From positions 1 to 30,917 of the forward strand of contig URGJ01000020.1 in NCBI GenBank assembly GCA_900547445.1: 30,917 nucleotides of DNA, given 5' to 3'. The notes under the pieces are model-generated. The model worked only from the letters and a program-made list of their open reading frames with translations, had not been told where the DNA came from and ran no database searches. A program made the translations under genes and the position numbers. How positions within the stretch are numbered: position 1 is the first letter of the stretch; each line of letters begins with the position of its first letter. Below are positions 16,018 through 23,113 of this stretch, piece after piece. The DNA comes from an uncultured Oscillospiraceae bacterium. Its GTDB lineage: Bacteria; Bacillota; Clostridia; Oscillospirales; Acutalibacteraceae.

Positions 16018-17081
16018 TAAACAATCTGTCCGTTTCTCATCTCGAATATTTTTCCGCTTTTAAGTCTTTCCACATTTGACGGGTCGCAACAAGTTATAAA
16101 GGACTGTATTCCCTTTATGTGGTTTAAAATGTAGTTCTGCCGCTCGGGGTCAAGCTCGCTCATAACGTCGTCCAAAAGAAATACGGGGTATTCGCCGCTT
16201 ATTTTGTTTATTACCTCCGCCTCCGAAAGCTTTAAGGCTAACGCGACGCTCCGTTTTTGACCCTGAGACCCGAAGCATCTTACCGAAATACCGTTTATTT
16301 TAAATTCGATATCATCCCTGTGCGGACCTATTGAGGTTGTACCCGTGAACATATCGGTTTTTCTTGACTCTAAAAGCGCCTGCCTTAAATTTTTATTTTC
16401 TGCAGAAAAAATATATTCTGTTTCAAGCCTTTCTCTTCCCGAGGAAAGTCCGTCATAAACCCTCGGCAAAAACTCGCCCAGTCTGTTTATATATTTTTTC
16501 CTTATTTCGGTAATTTTAGCTCCGTTTGCGGCAATTTCATCTTCAAAAACGTCCAACATAACAGAAAGCGTCCCGTCATATCTGTAATCCTTTATTATAC
16601 TGTTTCTCTGCGTCACCGCTCGCATATAGTTTCTGAGCGCGGCAATATAAGAGGGGTAAAGCTGACCTATCGCAATATCAATAAACCTTCTTCTTGCCGC
16701 GGGTCCGTCTTTGACAAGCCCTAAATCGTTAGGCGAAAAGACCGTGGCGTTAAATTTTCCCGCCATTTGCGAGGGGGATTTAAGTCTGTTATTGTTAAAA
16801 AACGCGGTTCTGTGCTCTTTTATCTCAATTTCCGCTTCGTTTTCTATGCCGTCTGCCGTAAAATTTAAATTCAAATTTGCTTTTTCCTTGCCGAATTTTA
16901 AAAAAGCGGAATCCTTAGCCCCCCTGAAGCTCTTAATTCCCGTAAACAGCCATATTCCCTCTAAAAGATTTGTTTTTCCCTGCGCGTTTTCGCCGCATAT
17001 TACGTTCATTTCGTCAAAGGAATTGATTTCAATTTTTTCAAGGTTTCTAAAATTTCGGCAGGAAAAGCTTAAAATTCTCAT
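16017..17081 (-). CDS. recF: DNA replication and repair protein RecF
   Basis: An SMC-like ATPase that, with RecO and RecR, loads RecA at single-stranded gaps behind stalled forks. The 354-residue protein has Walker A GENAQGKTN at 30-38, an ABC-type signature region (GSQGQKRSVALALKL) and a Walker B/D-loop LLDDVMSELD near the C-terminus. The ATG overlaps the yaaA stop by 4 bases (ATGA). It is in the standard dnaN-yaaA-recF order. Confidence 0.97.
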   Translation of the reverse strand: MRILSFSCRNFRNLEKIEINSFDEMNVICGENAQGKTNLLEGIWLFTGIKSFRGAKDSAFLKFGKEKANLNLNFTADGIENEAEIEIKEHRTAFFNNNRLKSPSQMAGKFNATVFSPNDLGLVKDGPAARRRFIDIAIGQLYPSYIAALRNYMRAVTQRNSIIKDYRYDGTLSVMLDVFEDEIAANGAKITEIRKKYINRLGEFLPRVYDGLSSGRERLETEYIFSAENKNLRQALLESRKTDMFTGTTSIGPHRDDIEFKINGISVRCFGSQGQKRSVALALKLSEAEVINKISGEYPVFLLDDVMSELDPERQNYILNHIKGIQSFITCCDPSNVERLKSGKIFEMRNGQIV

Positions 17082-17290
17082 TCTATTATGAATCCGTTTC
17101 CGTCAAATTCGGCCCTGTCGCCCCTTACGAGCTTTTTTCCCCGAGCAAGGCAAATCTCGCCGTTTACCTTAACCTCGCCGTTTTGAATTACGGTTTTGGC
17201 GTGGCCGCCGGTTGAAACAAGACCGGCGAGCTTCATCGCGCTGTCAAGCCTTATAAAATCTTCCCTTATTGAAAGCCTTTTATATTCCAT
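17078..17290 (-). CDS. yaaA: S4-domain RNA-binding protein YaaA
   Basis: A 70-residue protein made almost entirely of an S4 RNA-binding domain (FIRLDSAMKLAGLVSTGGHAK through VNGEI). It is the small S4 protein found between dnaN and recF in most Firmicutes and may bind ribosomal RNA. It is translationally linked on both sides: the start shares a base with the dnaN stop (TAATG) and its stop overlaps the recF start (ATGA). Confidence 0.94.
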   Translation of the reverse strand: MEYKRLSIREDFIRLDSAMKLAGLVSTGGHAKTVIQNGEVKVNGEICLARGKKLVRGDRAEFDGNGFIIE

Positions 17291-18390
17291 TATCTTAACC
17301 TCATAGGCATTATCATGTATTTAAAATCATCGCCCTCCAAAGGCTCAATAAGCACTCCGTTATTCGGTCCGTTAAAAAGAATCTGTACCTGCTCGGTCTC
17401 TGCGGCTTTCAGGGCTTCGAGCAGATAGCGGCTGTTAAGACCGATTTCAAAGCTGTCTCCCTCAACCTTGGTGTTAAAGGTTTCGGTCGCTCTTCCCATA
17501 GAGGTAGCGCAGGTGAAAACAACGTTAAGCTCGTTAAAATAACAGCGCACGGGGGTTGAAAAGGACTCGCTTATCAAGAGCGATACGCGCTCTACCGTAT
17601 TTATAAGCTCCCTTGTGTTTACCACAACCCTCTGCATATGTTCGGCGGGAATTGTTTTTTGGTAATTTACAAATTCACCCTCTAAAAGGCGGGAAATAAA
17701 GTCGTAGCCGTTTATATTGAAGCTTATTAGCCTTTCACCAACGCTTATCTGGACTTTTTCGGTTTCTTCATCTATAAGCTTTACCGCTTCCCCGATTGCT
17801 CTTCCTGATATTATAAAGGAAAAATTATCCGAAATGTCAACCTTATGCTTTCTTATTGCTAAACGGTAGCCGTCAATCGCAACAAACTGCATGATCCCTT
17901 CGTTGATAGTTACATTTATTCCTGTAAGAATGGGCTTTGCCCCCTCGTTCTGGGCGGTGGCAAAAAATGTACCTTTAACCATTTCGGAAATAACTGTTCC
18001 GTCGATTATTATGGTTTTTCCGTTGCCTACGGTCGGCATTTCGGGAAAGTCCTCCGCCGCCATACCCATAATATCAAAGGTTGCCTCTCCGCATTTTATA
18101 TGGCAGTTAAGGCGGGAATCCGAAGAAATTTCAACCTGAAGACCGTTCATTCTTCTCAAAATATCGGCAAGAAGCCGTGCGTTTATAACAATATCTCCCG
18201 CTTCATCGCACTTTGCGTAGATTTCCTTTTTCATTCCCATTTCAAGATTATAGGAAATAAGGGTTACCTTTTCCTGTTCTGCCGAAATAAGTATACCCTC
18301 GAGCACAGGCATAGAGGTTTTAGCTCCGACAACCCTTTGAAGCTTTGATACCGCGTCGAGCAGCTTTTGGCGTTCAACAGAAAAAATCAT
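17290..18390 (-). CDS. dnaN: DNA polymerase III sliding clamp (beta subunit)
   Basis: The ring-shaped clamp that tethers DNA polymerase III and many repair proteins to DNA. The protein has the three-domain beta-clamp pattern, beginning MIFSVERQKLLDAVSKLQRVV and ending with the MPMRLR C-terminus, which is part of the partner-binding cleft. I choose ATG at 18390 (366 residues), with TAGGAGG 7 bases upstream; an in-frame TTG at 18408 overlaps that site and is unlikely. It is separated from dnaA by a 206-base AT-rich gap that is the probable origin. Confidence 0.98.
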   Translation of the reverse strand: MIFSVERQKLLDAVSKLQRVVGAKTSMPVLEGILISAEQEKVTLISYNLEMGMKKEIYAKCDEAGDIVINARLLADILRRMNGLQVEISSDSRLNCHIKCGEATFDIMGMAAEDFPEMPTVGNGKTIIIDGTVISEMVKGTFFATAQNEGAKPILTGINVTINEGIMQFVAIDGYRLAIRKHKVDISDNFSFIISGRAIGEAVKLIDEETEKVQISVGERLISFNINGYDFISRLLEGEFVNYQKTIPAEHMQRVVVNTRELINTVERVSLLISESFSTPVRCYFNELNVVFTCATSMGRATETFNTKVEGDSFEIGLNSRYLLEALKAAETEQVQILFNGPNNGVLIEPLEGDDFKYMIMPMRLR

Positions 18391-18596
18391 ATTTTTTCCT
18401 CCTAACAAAAGATAAAAATAACAGTAATAATAAGGGGTGTTAAAACGGTGGAAAAGCCTTTTTTTGTCTTTATTTAAAGGTTTTTTGCGGTTAAAACAAA
18501 AAAGGATAATTATTTAAAAATATCTGTTTAAAAAAGTTTTTAACCTTCCATTTAATAAGTTTTAGGTTAATTAAGGTGGATAATGTTGAAAAAGGG
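18391..18596. other. Candidate replication origin (oriC) between dnaN and dnaA
   Basis: A 206-base, very AT-rich gap, the classic place for a Firmicutes origin. It holds DnaA-box-like nonamers on the plus strand: GGTGGATAA (18575-18583, 8 of 9 to TGTGGATAA), GGTGGAAAA (18447-18455) and TGTTGAAAA (18584-18592). An almost pure A/T stretch (about 18503-18545) could be the unwinding element. No perfect TTATCCACA is present on either strand, so the boxes are degenerate. The dnaA-gpr gap (19938-20070) is also AT-rich and could be a second part of a bipartite origin. Confidence 0.5.
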
Positions 18597-19937
18597 TTAA
18601 TATTCGTAGACGTCGCTTGTCAGATTTTTAATAATGTCGTCTACGAGTTCTTTCTCATACGGCTTGTCCTTTAAAAAATTTTCTATGCGGTTTACATTGT
18701 AAAGAACGGTCGTATGATCCTTTCCGAAGCTTTCGCCGATGGCCTTGTAGGAAAGATTTGTTGTTTCCCTTGCAATATACATTGCAACCTGTCTGGCAAG
18801 GGCTAAAGCGGAGGTGCGGCGGTTGGAAAGAATATCGCTCTCCGAAACATTATAGGTTTTTGCAACCTCGGCTATGATTTTTTCAATTTTTATGGGTTCG
18901 GGGCGGGTATCGTTTATAATGTCCCTTATAAAGCCCTGAACTACCGCAAGAGTGGGTATTTTGTTTTGAATAGAAACATACGCCTCGATTTTTTTTACTA
19001 CCCCCTCAAGCTGGCGGGTGTTGGATTTTATATGCTCCGCAATGTAAAAAACAAGGTTTTCATCGATATAAAGATGAAGCTTTTCGGCCTTTTTCTGAAT
19101 AATTCCGACACGCGTTTCAAAATCGGGCAGGGAAATATCCGCAAAAAGTCCGCTTTCAAAACGGGAGCGGATACGGTCGTCAAGGGTTTTAATCTCTCTC
19201 GGCGGGCGGTCAAGAGTTACCACAATCTGCTTGTTGTTCTGATAAAGGGTATTAAAGGTATTAAAAAATTCCTCCTGGGTTTGCTCCTTGCCCGCGATAA
19301 AATGAATATCGTCTATTAAAAGCACGTCGACGCTGCGGTATTTATTTCTGAAATCGTCTATGGTACCGAGACCCAATTTACCGTCCTGCAAAGCCTTTAT
19401 AAGCTGATTTGTAAAATCCTCGCCGCGGGTGTATTCGATTTTTTTGAAGGGAAAATTCTTCTTAATCTGATTCTTTATTGCGAGCATAAGATGAGTTTTT
19501 CCCACTCCCGACGGACCGTAAATAACCAGAGGATTGTAGGTTATATTGCTGTTGTTTGCAACCGCTAAAGAGGCGGCGTGGGCAAAACGGTTTGTAGCCC
19601 CTACAACAAAGTTTGAAAAGGTAAAAAAGTCTTCAAAGGTAAGCCCGTCGCTGAACTGCTCCGCCTTTATTATTTTTTCCTCATCGTCCTCAAAGATAAT
19701 TTTTACGTCGATTTCAATACCCATAACCTTTTTTATGGCGCTTTTCAAAAGCTCGGTGTAATTCTGTTCGACTACGCCGCGCATATACTCGTTATTTATT
19801 GAGAGAATAAATACTCCGGCGTCGAGAGAAACAGGCTTAAGGTTTTTCAGAAAGCAGTCGAAAGCCACTTCGGAAATAGTTTTTTTACATTCCTCACAAA
19901 CGGCGGACCAAATGTCGTCAATTGAATTTATCGGCAT
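18597..19937 (-). CDS. dnaA: Chromosomal replication initiator DnaA
   Basis: The AAA+ initiator that binds DnaA boxes and melts the origin. Domain I (residues 1-75), a short linker, the AAA+ domain with Walker A GPSGVGKTH at 141-149 and Walker B VDVLLIDDI near 203-211, and the C-terminal DNA-binding domain with the signature FGKDHTTVLYNVNRI are all intact. I start it at ATG 19937 (446 residues) with AGGGTGG 8 bases upstream; an in-frame ATG at 19958 has no such site. A good promoter lies at 19977-20005. Unusually, gpr rather than rpmH lies divergently upstream. Confidence 0.98.
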   Translation of the reverse strand: MPINSIDDIWSAVCEECKKTISEVAFDCFLKNLKPVSLDAGVFILSINNEYMRGVVEQNYTELLKSAIKKVMGIEIDVKIIFEDDEEKIIKAEQFSDGLTFEDFFTFSNFVVGATNRFAHAASLAVANNSNITYNPLVIYGPSGVGKTHLMLAIKNQIKKNFPFKKIEYTRGEDFTNQLIKALQDGKLGLGTIDDFRNKYRSVDVLLIDDIHFIAGKEQTQEEFFNTFNTLYQNNKQIVVTLDRPPREIKTLDDRIRSRFESGLFADISLPDFETRVGIIQKKAEKLHLYIDENLVFYIAEHIKSNTRQLEGVVKKIEAYVSIQNKIPTLAVVQGFIRDIINDTRPEPIKIEKIIAEVAKTYNVSESDILSNRRTSALALARQVAMYIARETTNLSYKAIGESFGKDHTTVLYNVNRIENFLKDKPYEKELVDDIIKNLTSDVYEY

Positions 19938-19976
19938 TATGTAAACCACCCTTAACATACTGTAATAATCTAATTA

Positions 19977-20005
19977 AGTATACCACAAAATTAATTATTT
20001 TTCAA
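19977..20005 (-). promoter_or_regulatory. dnaA promoter
   Basis: On the minus strand TTGAAA (20005-20000), a 17-base spacer and TATACT (19982-19977). The start would be near 19970, giving a leader of about 33 bases. DnaA-box-like AGTGGATTA at 20023-20031 (plus strand) lies just upstream and could allow DnaA to regulate its own gene. Confidence 0.65.
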
Positions 20006-20070
20006 CTTTTTTAAAGAGAAAAAGTGGATTATTTTTCATAAAAACGGAAAGTATATAAAAAAGAAGGGAT

Positions 20071-20928
20071 GTGGTTAAAACGGCGGTAAGAACCGACCTT
20101 GCGCTGGAATTAAGCGGCGGGGAAAAAGATATTGTAAAAGGCGTTGAAAAAAGCTTCGAACAAAAAGGAGATATTAAAATTTCAACCGTTAAAATAGTTT
20201 CGGAGGAAGGAGAAATGGCTGTTAATCGGCCCAAAGGAAGCTATATAACGGTGGAATTCCCGCCTATTTATAAAATAAGCGATTACAGCGAACTTAAAAA
20301 CGCGATTATATGCGCGCTTGAAGACCCTTTGCCGGGAAAGAAAGAAAACCTTTTGATCGCGGGGCTCGGCAATACCGAAATAACGCCCGATTCGGTAGGA
20401 CCCCTTACCGCAAAGCATATTCTTGCGACAAGGCATATTTCAGGGCAGTTTGCCGAAAGCATAGGTCTAAAGGGACTTAAAAGCGTTTCGGTTATAGCTC
20501 CCGGGGTTCTCGGTCAGACGGGAATAGAGACAACCGAAATTATTAAGGGAACAGCAGATGCGGTGAAACCCGACGCTGTTATTGTAATAGACGCCCTTGC
20601 GGCAGGCAGCGCCGACAGGCTTTTTAAGACGGTACAGCTTTGCAACACGGGTATTTCACCGGGATCGGGGGTAAAAAATTCAAGGAGAGAAATAAACGAA
20701 AAGGGTCTCGGAGTACCAGTCATAGCAATCGGCGTGCCGACCGTTACCGACGCGGATACCCTTGCTTTTGAACTTACGGGAAAAGAGCCGAAAAAAAGCT
20801 CGGATATGTTTGTAACCCCGAAAGAGGTAGACCTTCTTTGCGACAGGATAAGCGAGATAATCTCATCCGCGCTTAACCGCTTTTTACAGCCCGAGATTGA
20901 GGAGGATATAATAGCTCAGCTGGTATAA
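20071..20928 (+). CDS. gpr: Germination protease GPR
   Basis: The aspartate-type endopeptidase (family A25) that degrades small acid-soluble spore proteins when spores germinate; it is made as a zymogen in the forespore. The two proposed catalytic aspartates are present at 107 (ITPDSVGP) and 174 (VIDALAA), and the conserved APGVLGQTGIET, GVPVIAIGVPTV and MFVTPKEVD blocks follow. At 285 residues it is shorter than the Bacillus form because a loop of several tens of residues between the last two blocks is missing. The GTG at 20071 is the only in-frame choice I see, though AGAAGGGA lies unusually close. A forespore promoter was not convincing. It is divergent from dnaA and 44 bases before spoIIP. 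Confidence 0.95.
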   Translation: MVKTAVRTDLALELSGGEKDIVKGVEKSFEQKGDIKISTVKIVSEEGEMAVNRPKGSYITVEFPPIYKISDYSELKNAIICALEDPLPGKKENLLIAGLGNTEITPDSVGPLTAKHILATRHISGQFAESIGLKGLKSVSVIAPGVLGQTGIETTEIIKGTADAVKPDAVIVIDALAAGSADRLFKTVQLCNTGISPGSGVKNSRREINEKGLGVPVIAIGVPTVTDADTLAFELTGKEPKKSSDMFVTPKEVDLLCDRISEIISSALNRFLQPEIEEDIIAQLV

Positions 20929-20972
20929 CCCCGCCGAACAAAGCATAAAATATTTATGTGGGAGGCGGGAAA

Positions 20973-22010
20973 ATGCGGAAAAACTCGGGAATAGCGCGGC
21001 TTGTCTGCGTTTTTGCAATATGTATCGCGCTTATCGGTTACAACGCTTACAGCTTCTGCTTTAAGGGTAGGACCGTAAAAAACGTAATTATGCAAAATCC
21101 CGTACAGGAAGAAACCTCCTCGGAAGAAGAAAAACCGGAAAAGGAAAACGCGCAAAGCGAAGATACGCTTTCTTTGCAGGAAGAAGCGGAGAGCGCGCCC
21201 GCAAGCACCGACGGCAGCGTTAAAGGAAAGGTTATAAGCCGATATATCTCGCCCTACAGCGCAGGGCTTTCCTATAACGGGGTATATATGAAAAACAGCA
21301 CCAACCTTGAAATAAACATTAAGGAGCTGTTAAGCGCGCCTTTGGACTTTAAAATAGCAAAAAACGACAGTCCGCAGGTGCTCATAGTTCATACCCACAC
21401 AACAGAAACTTATATGACAGAGGACGCGGATTACTACACCTCGGCTTTTTCCTCCCGCACGCGCGACGCTCAAAAGAATATGGTAAGTGTGGGAAATATT
21501 GTAGCCGAGAAGCTAAACCAAGCGGGAATAGAGACCCTGCACGACGCAACAGAGCACGATTACCCCAATTATACGGGCAGTTATTCCCGCGCGGCAAAGA
21601 CGATAAACAGCTATTTAAAAAAATATCCCACAATAAAGGTGGTGCTTGACCTCCACCGCGACGCGGTAAGCTCGGGCGATTCCGACAAGGTAAAGTTAGT
21701 AACCGAAATAAACGGCAAAAAGGCGGCGCAGGTAATGCTGGTTATGGGATCGCAGAGCGGGAGCGTTACCAATTTTCCGAAATGGAAGGAAAATTTAAAG
21801 CTGGCGGTAAGATTACAGCAGAAAATTGAAGAAAAATATCCTACCCTCGCCCGCCCTTTAAGTCTGATGCCGAAAAATTATAACGAAAGCCTTACGACAG
21901 GCTCGCTTTTAATAGAATTCGGAACCGATGTGAACACCCTTGCCGAGGCGCATTATTCCGCCGAGCTTGTAGGGGACTCGATAGCGGAGCTGCTCGGAGG
22001 TCTTACATAA
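20973..22010 (+). CDS. spoIIP: Stage II sporulation protein P (engulfment peptidoglycan hydrolase)
   Basis: An amidase/endopeptidase that acts with SpoIID and SpoIIM at the septum during engulfment. The protein has a membrane anchor (about residues 9-28), an acidic low-complexity linker (45-80) and the SpoIIP domain from about residue 130. Zinc-binding and catalytic motifs HTHTTE (140-145), DLHRD (226-230) and IEFGTDVNTLAEA are present. I choose ATG at 20973, with GGAGG 7 bases upstream; the in-frame GTG at 20958 precedes that site. It follows gpr, as in many Firmicutes, and is followed by a small membrane-protein gene. Confidence 0.95.
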   Translation: MRKNSGIARLVCVFAICIALIGYNAYSFCFKGRTVKNVIMQNPVQEETSSEEEKPEKENAQSEDTLSLQEEAESAPASTDGSVKGKVISRYISPYSAGLSYNGVYMKNSTNLEINIKELLSAPLDFKIAKNDSPQVLIVHTHTTETYMTEDADYYTSAFSSRTRDAQKNMVSVGNIVAEKLNQAGIETLHDATEHDYPNYTGSYSRAAKTINSYLKKYPTIKVVLDLHRDAVSSGDSDKVKLVTEINGKKAAQVMLVMGSQSGSVTNFPKWKENLKLAVRLQQKIEEKYPTLARPLSLMPKNYNESLTTGSLLIEFGTDVNTLAEAHYSAELVGDSIAELLGGLT

Positions 22011-22020
22011 AATCAAAGGA

Positions 22021-22233
22021 ATGATTAAAATAAAAAGAAAAACAAAATTATTTTTTAAGTCGTTTTATATTTCCGCCGTTATTTCTCTCTGCCTTTTTAT
22101 AGGAATTTACGGAACGGCGAAGGCATATGAAAATATGCGGCTTATAGGCTTCGGAGAATATAAAAAAGCCGTCCGATTAGACGGCAATATTTTAAGAATA
22201 CTGGATTTTGAAATTGAGCTTTTTAATAAATAA
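22021..22233 (+). CDS. Small single-span membrane protein downstream of spoIIP
   Basis: I do not recognise it. The 70-residue product has a very basic N-terminus (KIKRKTK), one hydrophobic span at about residues 14-33, and a short extracytoplasmic or matrix-side tail ending DFEIELFNK. It starts 10 bases after the spoIIP stop. The AAAGGA before the ATG is directly adjacent, so the ribosome-binding spacing is poor and translation may depend on coupling. The context suggests a sporulation role, but nothing in the sequence proves it. Confidence 0.6.
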   Translation: MIKIKRKTKLFFKSFYISAVISLCLFIGIYGTAKAYENMRLIGFGEYKKAVRLDGNILRILDFEIELFNK

Positions 22234-22261
22234 ATTATTGGAATCTAAAATTCAGCCCTGA

Positions 22262-22394
22262 TTGCGCTCATGCCGCGCAGGCACCCCATTTCTGTGCGGA
22301 CAGAAATGGGGGAAAGAACCGTCGGGAACCCTTTCGATCGGGTTCCCGAACCCTCCTGAACGACAAAAGGCGTTCCCCCTTTTGAATCCCCCTT
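22262..22394 (-). repeat. Structured dispersed repeat, copy 2 (inverted)
   Basis: The reverse complement of 8600-8736, about 133 bases. The hairpin CCCCATTTCTG with CAGAAATGGGG (22283-22310) is perfect here (11 bp), while copy 1 has one mismatch. The central TCGGGAACCC/GGGTTCCCGA stem (about 22322-22349) is identical in both. It again lies between convergent genes (the 70-residue membrane protein and TIGR03936). No transposase, terminal inverted repeats or target duplication is visible. The remaining bases of the gap (22234-22261 and 22395-22421) show nothing else. Confidence 0.8.
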
Positions 22395-22421
22395 ATTTCC
22401 TCATAAGTTTATATTAATGCC

Positions 22422-22445
22422 GTAGGGCAGGGGCTTGCTCCTGCC
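22422..22445 (+). repeat. Small GC-rich hairpin element, copy 2
   Basis: GTAGGGCAGGGGCTTGCTCCTGCC, a 24-base element with a GGCAGG/CCTGCC stem. It matches 22 of 24 bases of the minus-strand element at 9347-9370, with the two changes on opposite sides of the stem. It lies just past the TIGR03936 stop codon. Confidence 0.5.
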
Positions 22446-22468
22446 AGAATCTAATGTCTAACATCTAA

Positions 22469-23113
22469 CTAAATAAAGGGCTTTAAGTCCTTATCAAAAA
22501 GCATAAGGCGTTTGACCTTACAAAAAACAGGGGCGGCGTCTGTCTGCTCAAAAAAGGCGTTTAATACAAGCGAGGGGTTTAAATTTCCCTCGTTGCCTGC
22601 GGACAGCGTAAGCAAAGCTTTATCGTCCGCAAATTCAGCCCTTTTAATTTTGGGGATAATGTCAAACTCCTTTATTCTGCCCTTTTTATCCTTTTTCTGA
22701 CAGATTACCGACTTCTTCGACAAAAACTCCTTTAATTTGTCATAAAGGGGAGCGTTTTCGGGGTCGAATGTGAGCTCATATTCTGCAAAGGATATATCAA
22801 CCGTGGGCAAAACCGGCTCTTCGGCGCGCAAAAACTCAATCCCATCGGGCGCGGCGGCGTTAAGCCTGTCAACAGCCTCATCAAAGGAAAAATTATCGTC
22901 CGTAAGGCGAATATCCATAACCTCGTAAACCCCCTCAAACCCTAAGGAGAGGGGCACGGCGTAATTTATGTAAATATGGCGGTTAAAGCCCTCGGTGTAC
23001 CAAACAGGTATACCCGATTTTCGTATAACGCGGGTCATAAGGCGGTTCATATCAAGGTGGGACACAAACTTCATTCTGCCTGTTTTGGTGTAAAAAATTC
23101 TAACGCTTTTCAA
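22469..23113 (-). CDS. TIGR03936-family protein (DUF2344), partner of a radical-SAM protein
   Basis: A protein of about 214 residues of the DUF2344 family, found next to or fused with the TIGR03960 radical-SAM protein in Clostridia and other anaerobes; the reaction is unknown. The motif MKFVSHLDMNRLMTR near the N-terminus and NYAVPLSLGFEG are the family hallmarks. I prefer the TTG at 23113 as start: GGAGG precedes it by about 9 bases and the protein then begins KSVRIFYTKTG as its relatives do; the upstream ATG (23131) has no such site. It overlaps the upstream gene by 14 bases and is co-translated. Confidence 0.85.
   Translation of the reverse strand: MKSVRIFYTKTGRMKFVSHLDMNRLMTRVIRKSGIPVWYTEGFNRHIYINYAVPLSLGFEGVYEVMDIRLTDDNFSFDEAVDRLNAAAPDGIEFLRAEEPVLPTVDISFAEYELTFDPENAPLYDKLKEFLSKKSVICQKKDKKGRIKEFDIIPKIKRAEFADDKALLTLSAGNEGNLNPSLVLNAFFEQTDAAPVFCKVKRLMLFDKDLKPFI

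Noticed and set aside
20020..20070. Forespore sigma-F/G promoter for gpr
   Set aside because: CATAAAA and AGTATATAA resemble a -10 box, but no -35 match was found at the required spacing, so I do not annotate one.
19995..20234. 79-residue minus-strand frame across the dnaA-gpr gap
   Set aside because: It overlaps the dnaA promoter and the gpr start and has no ribosome-binding site.
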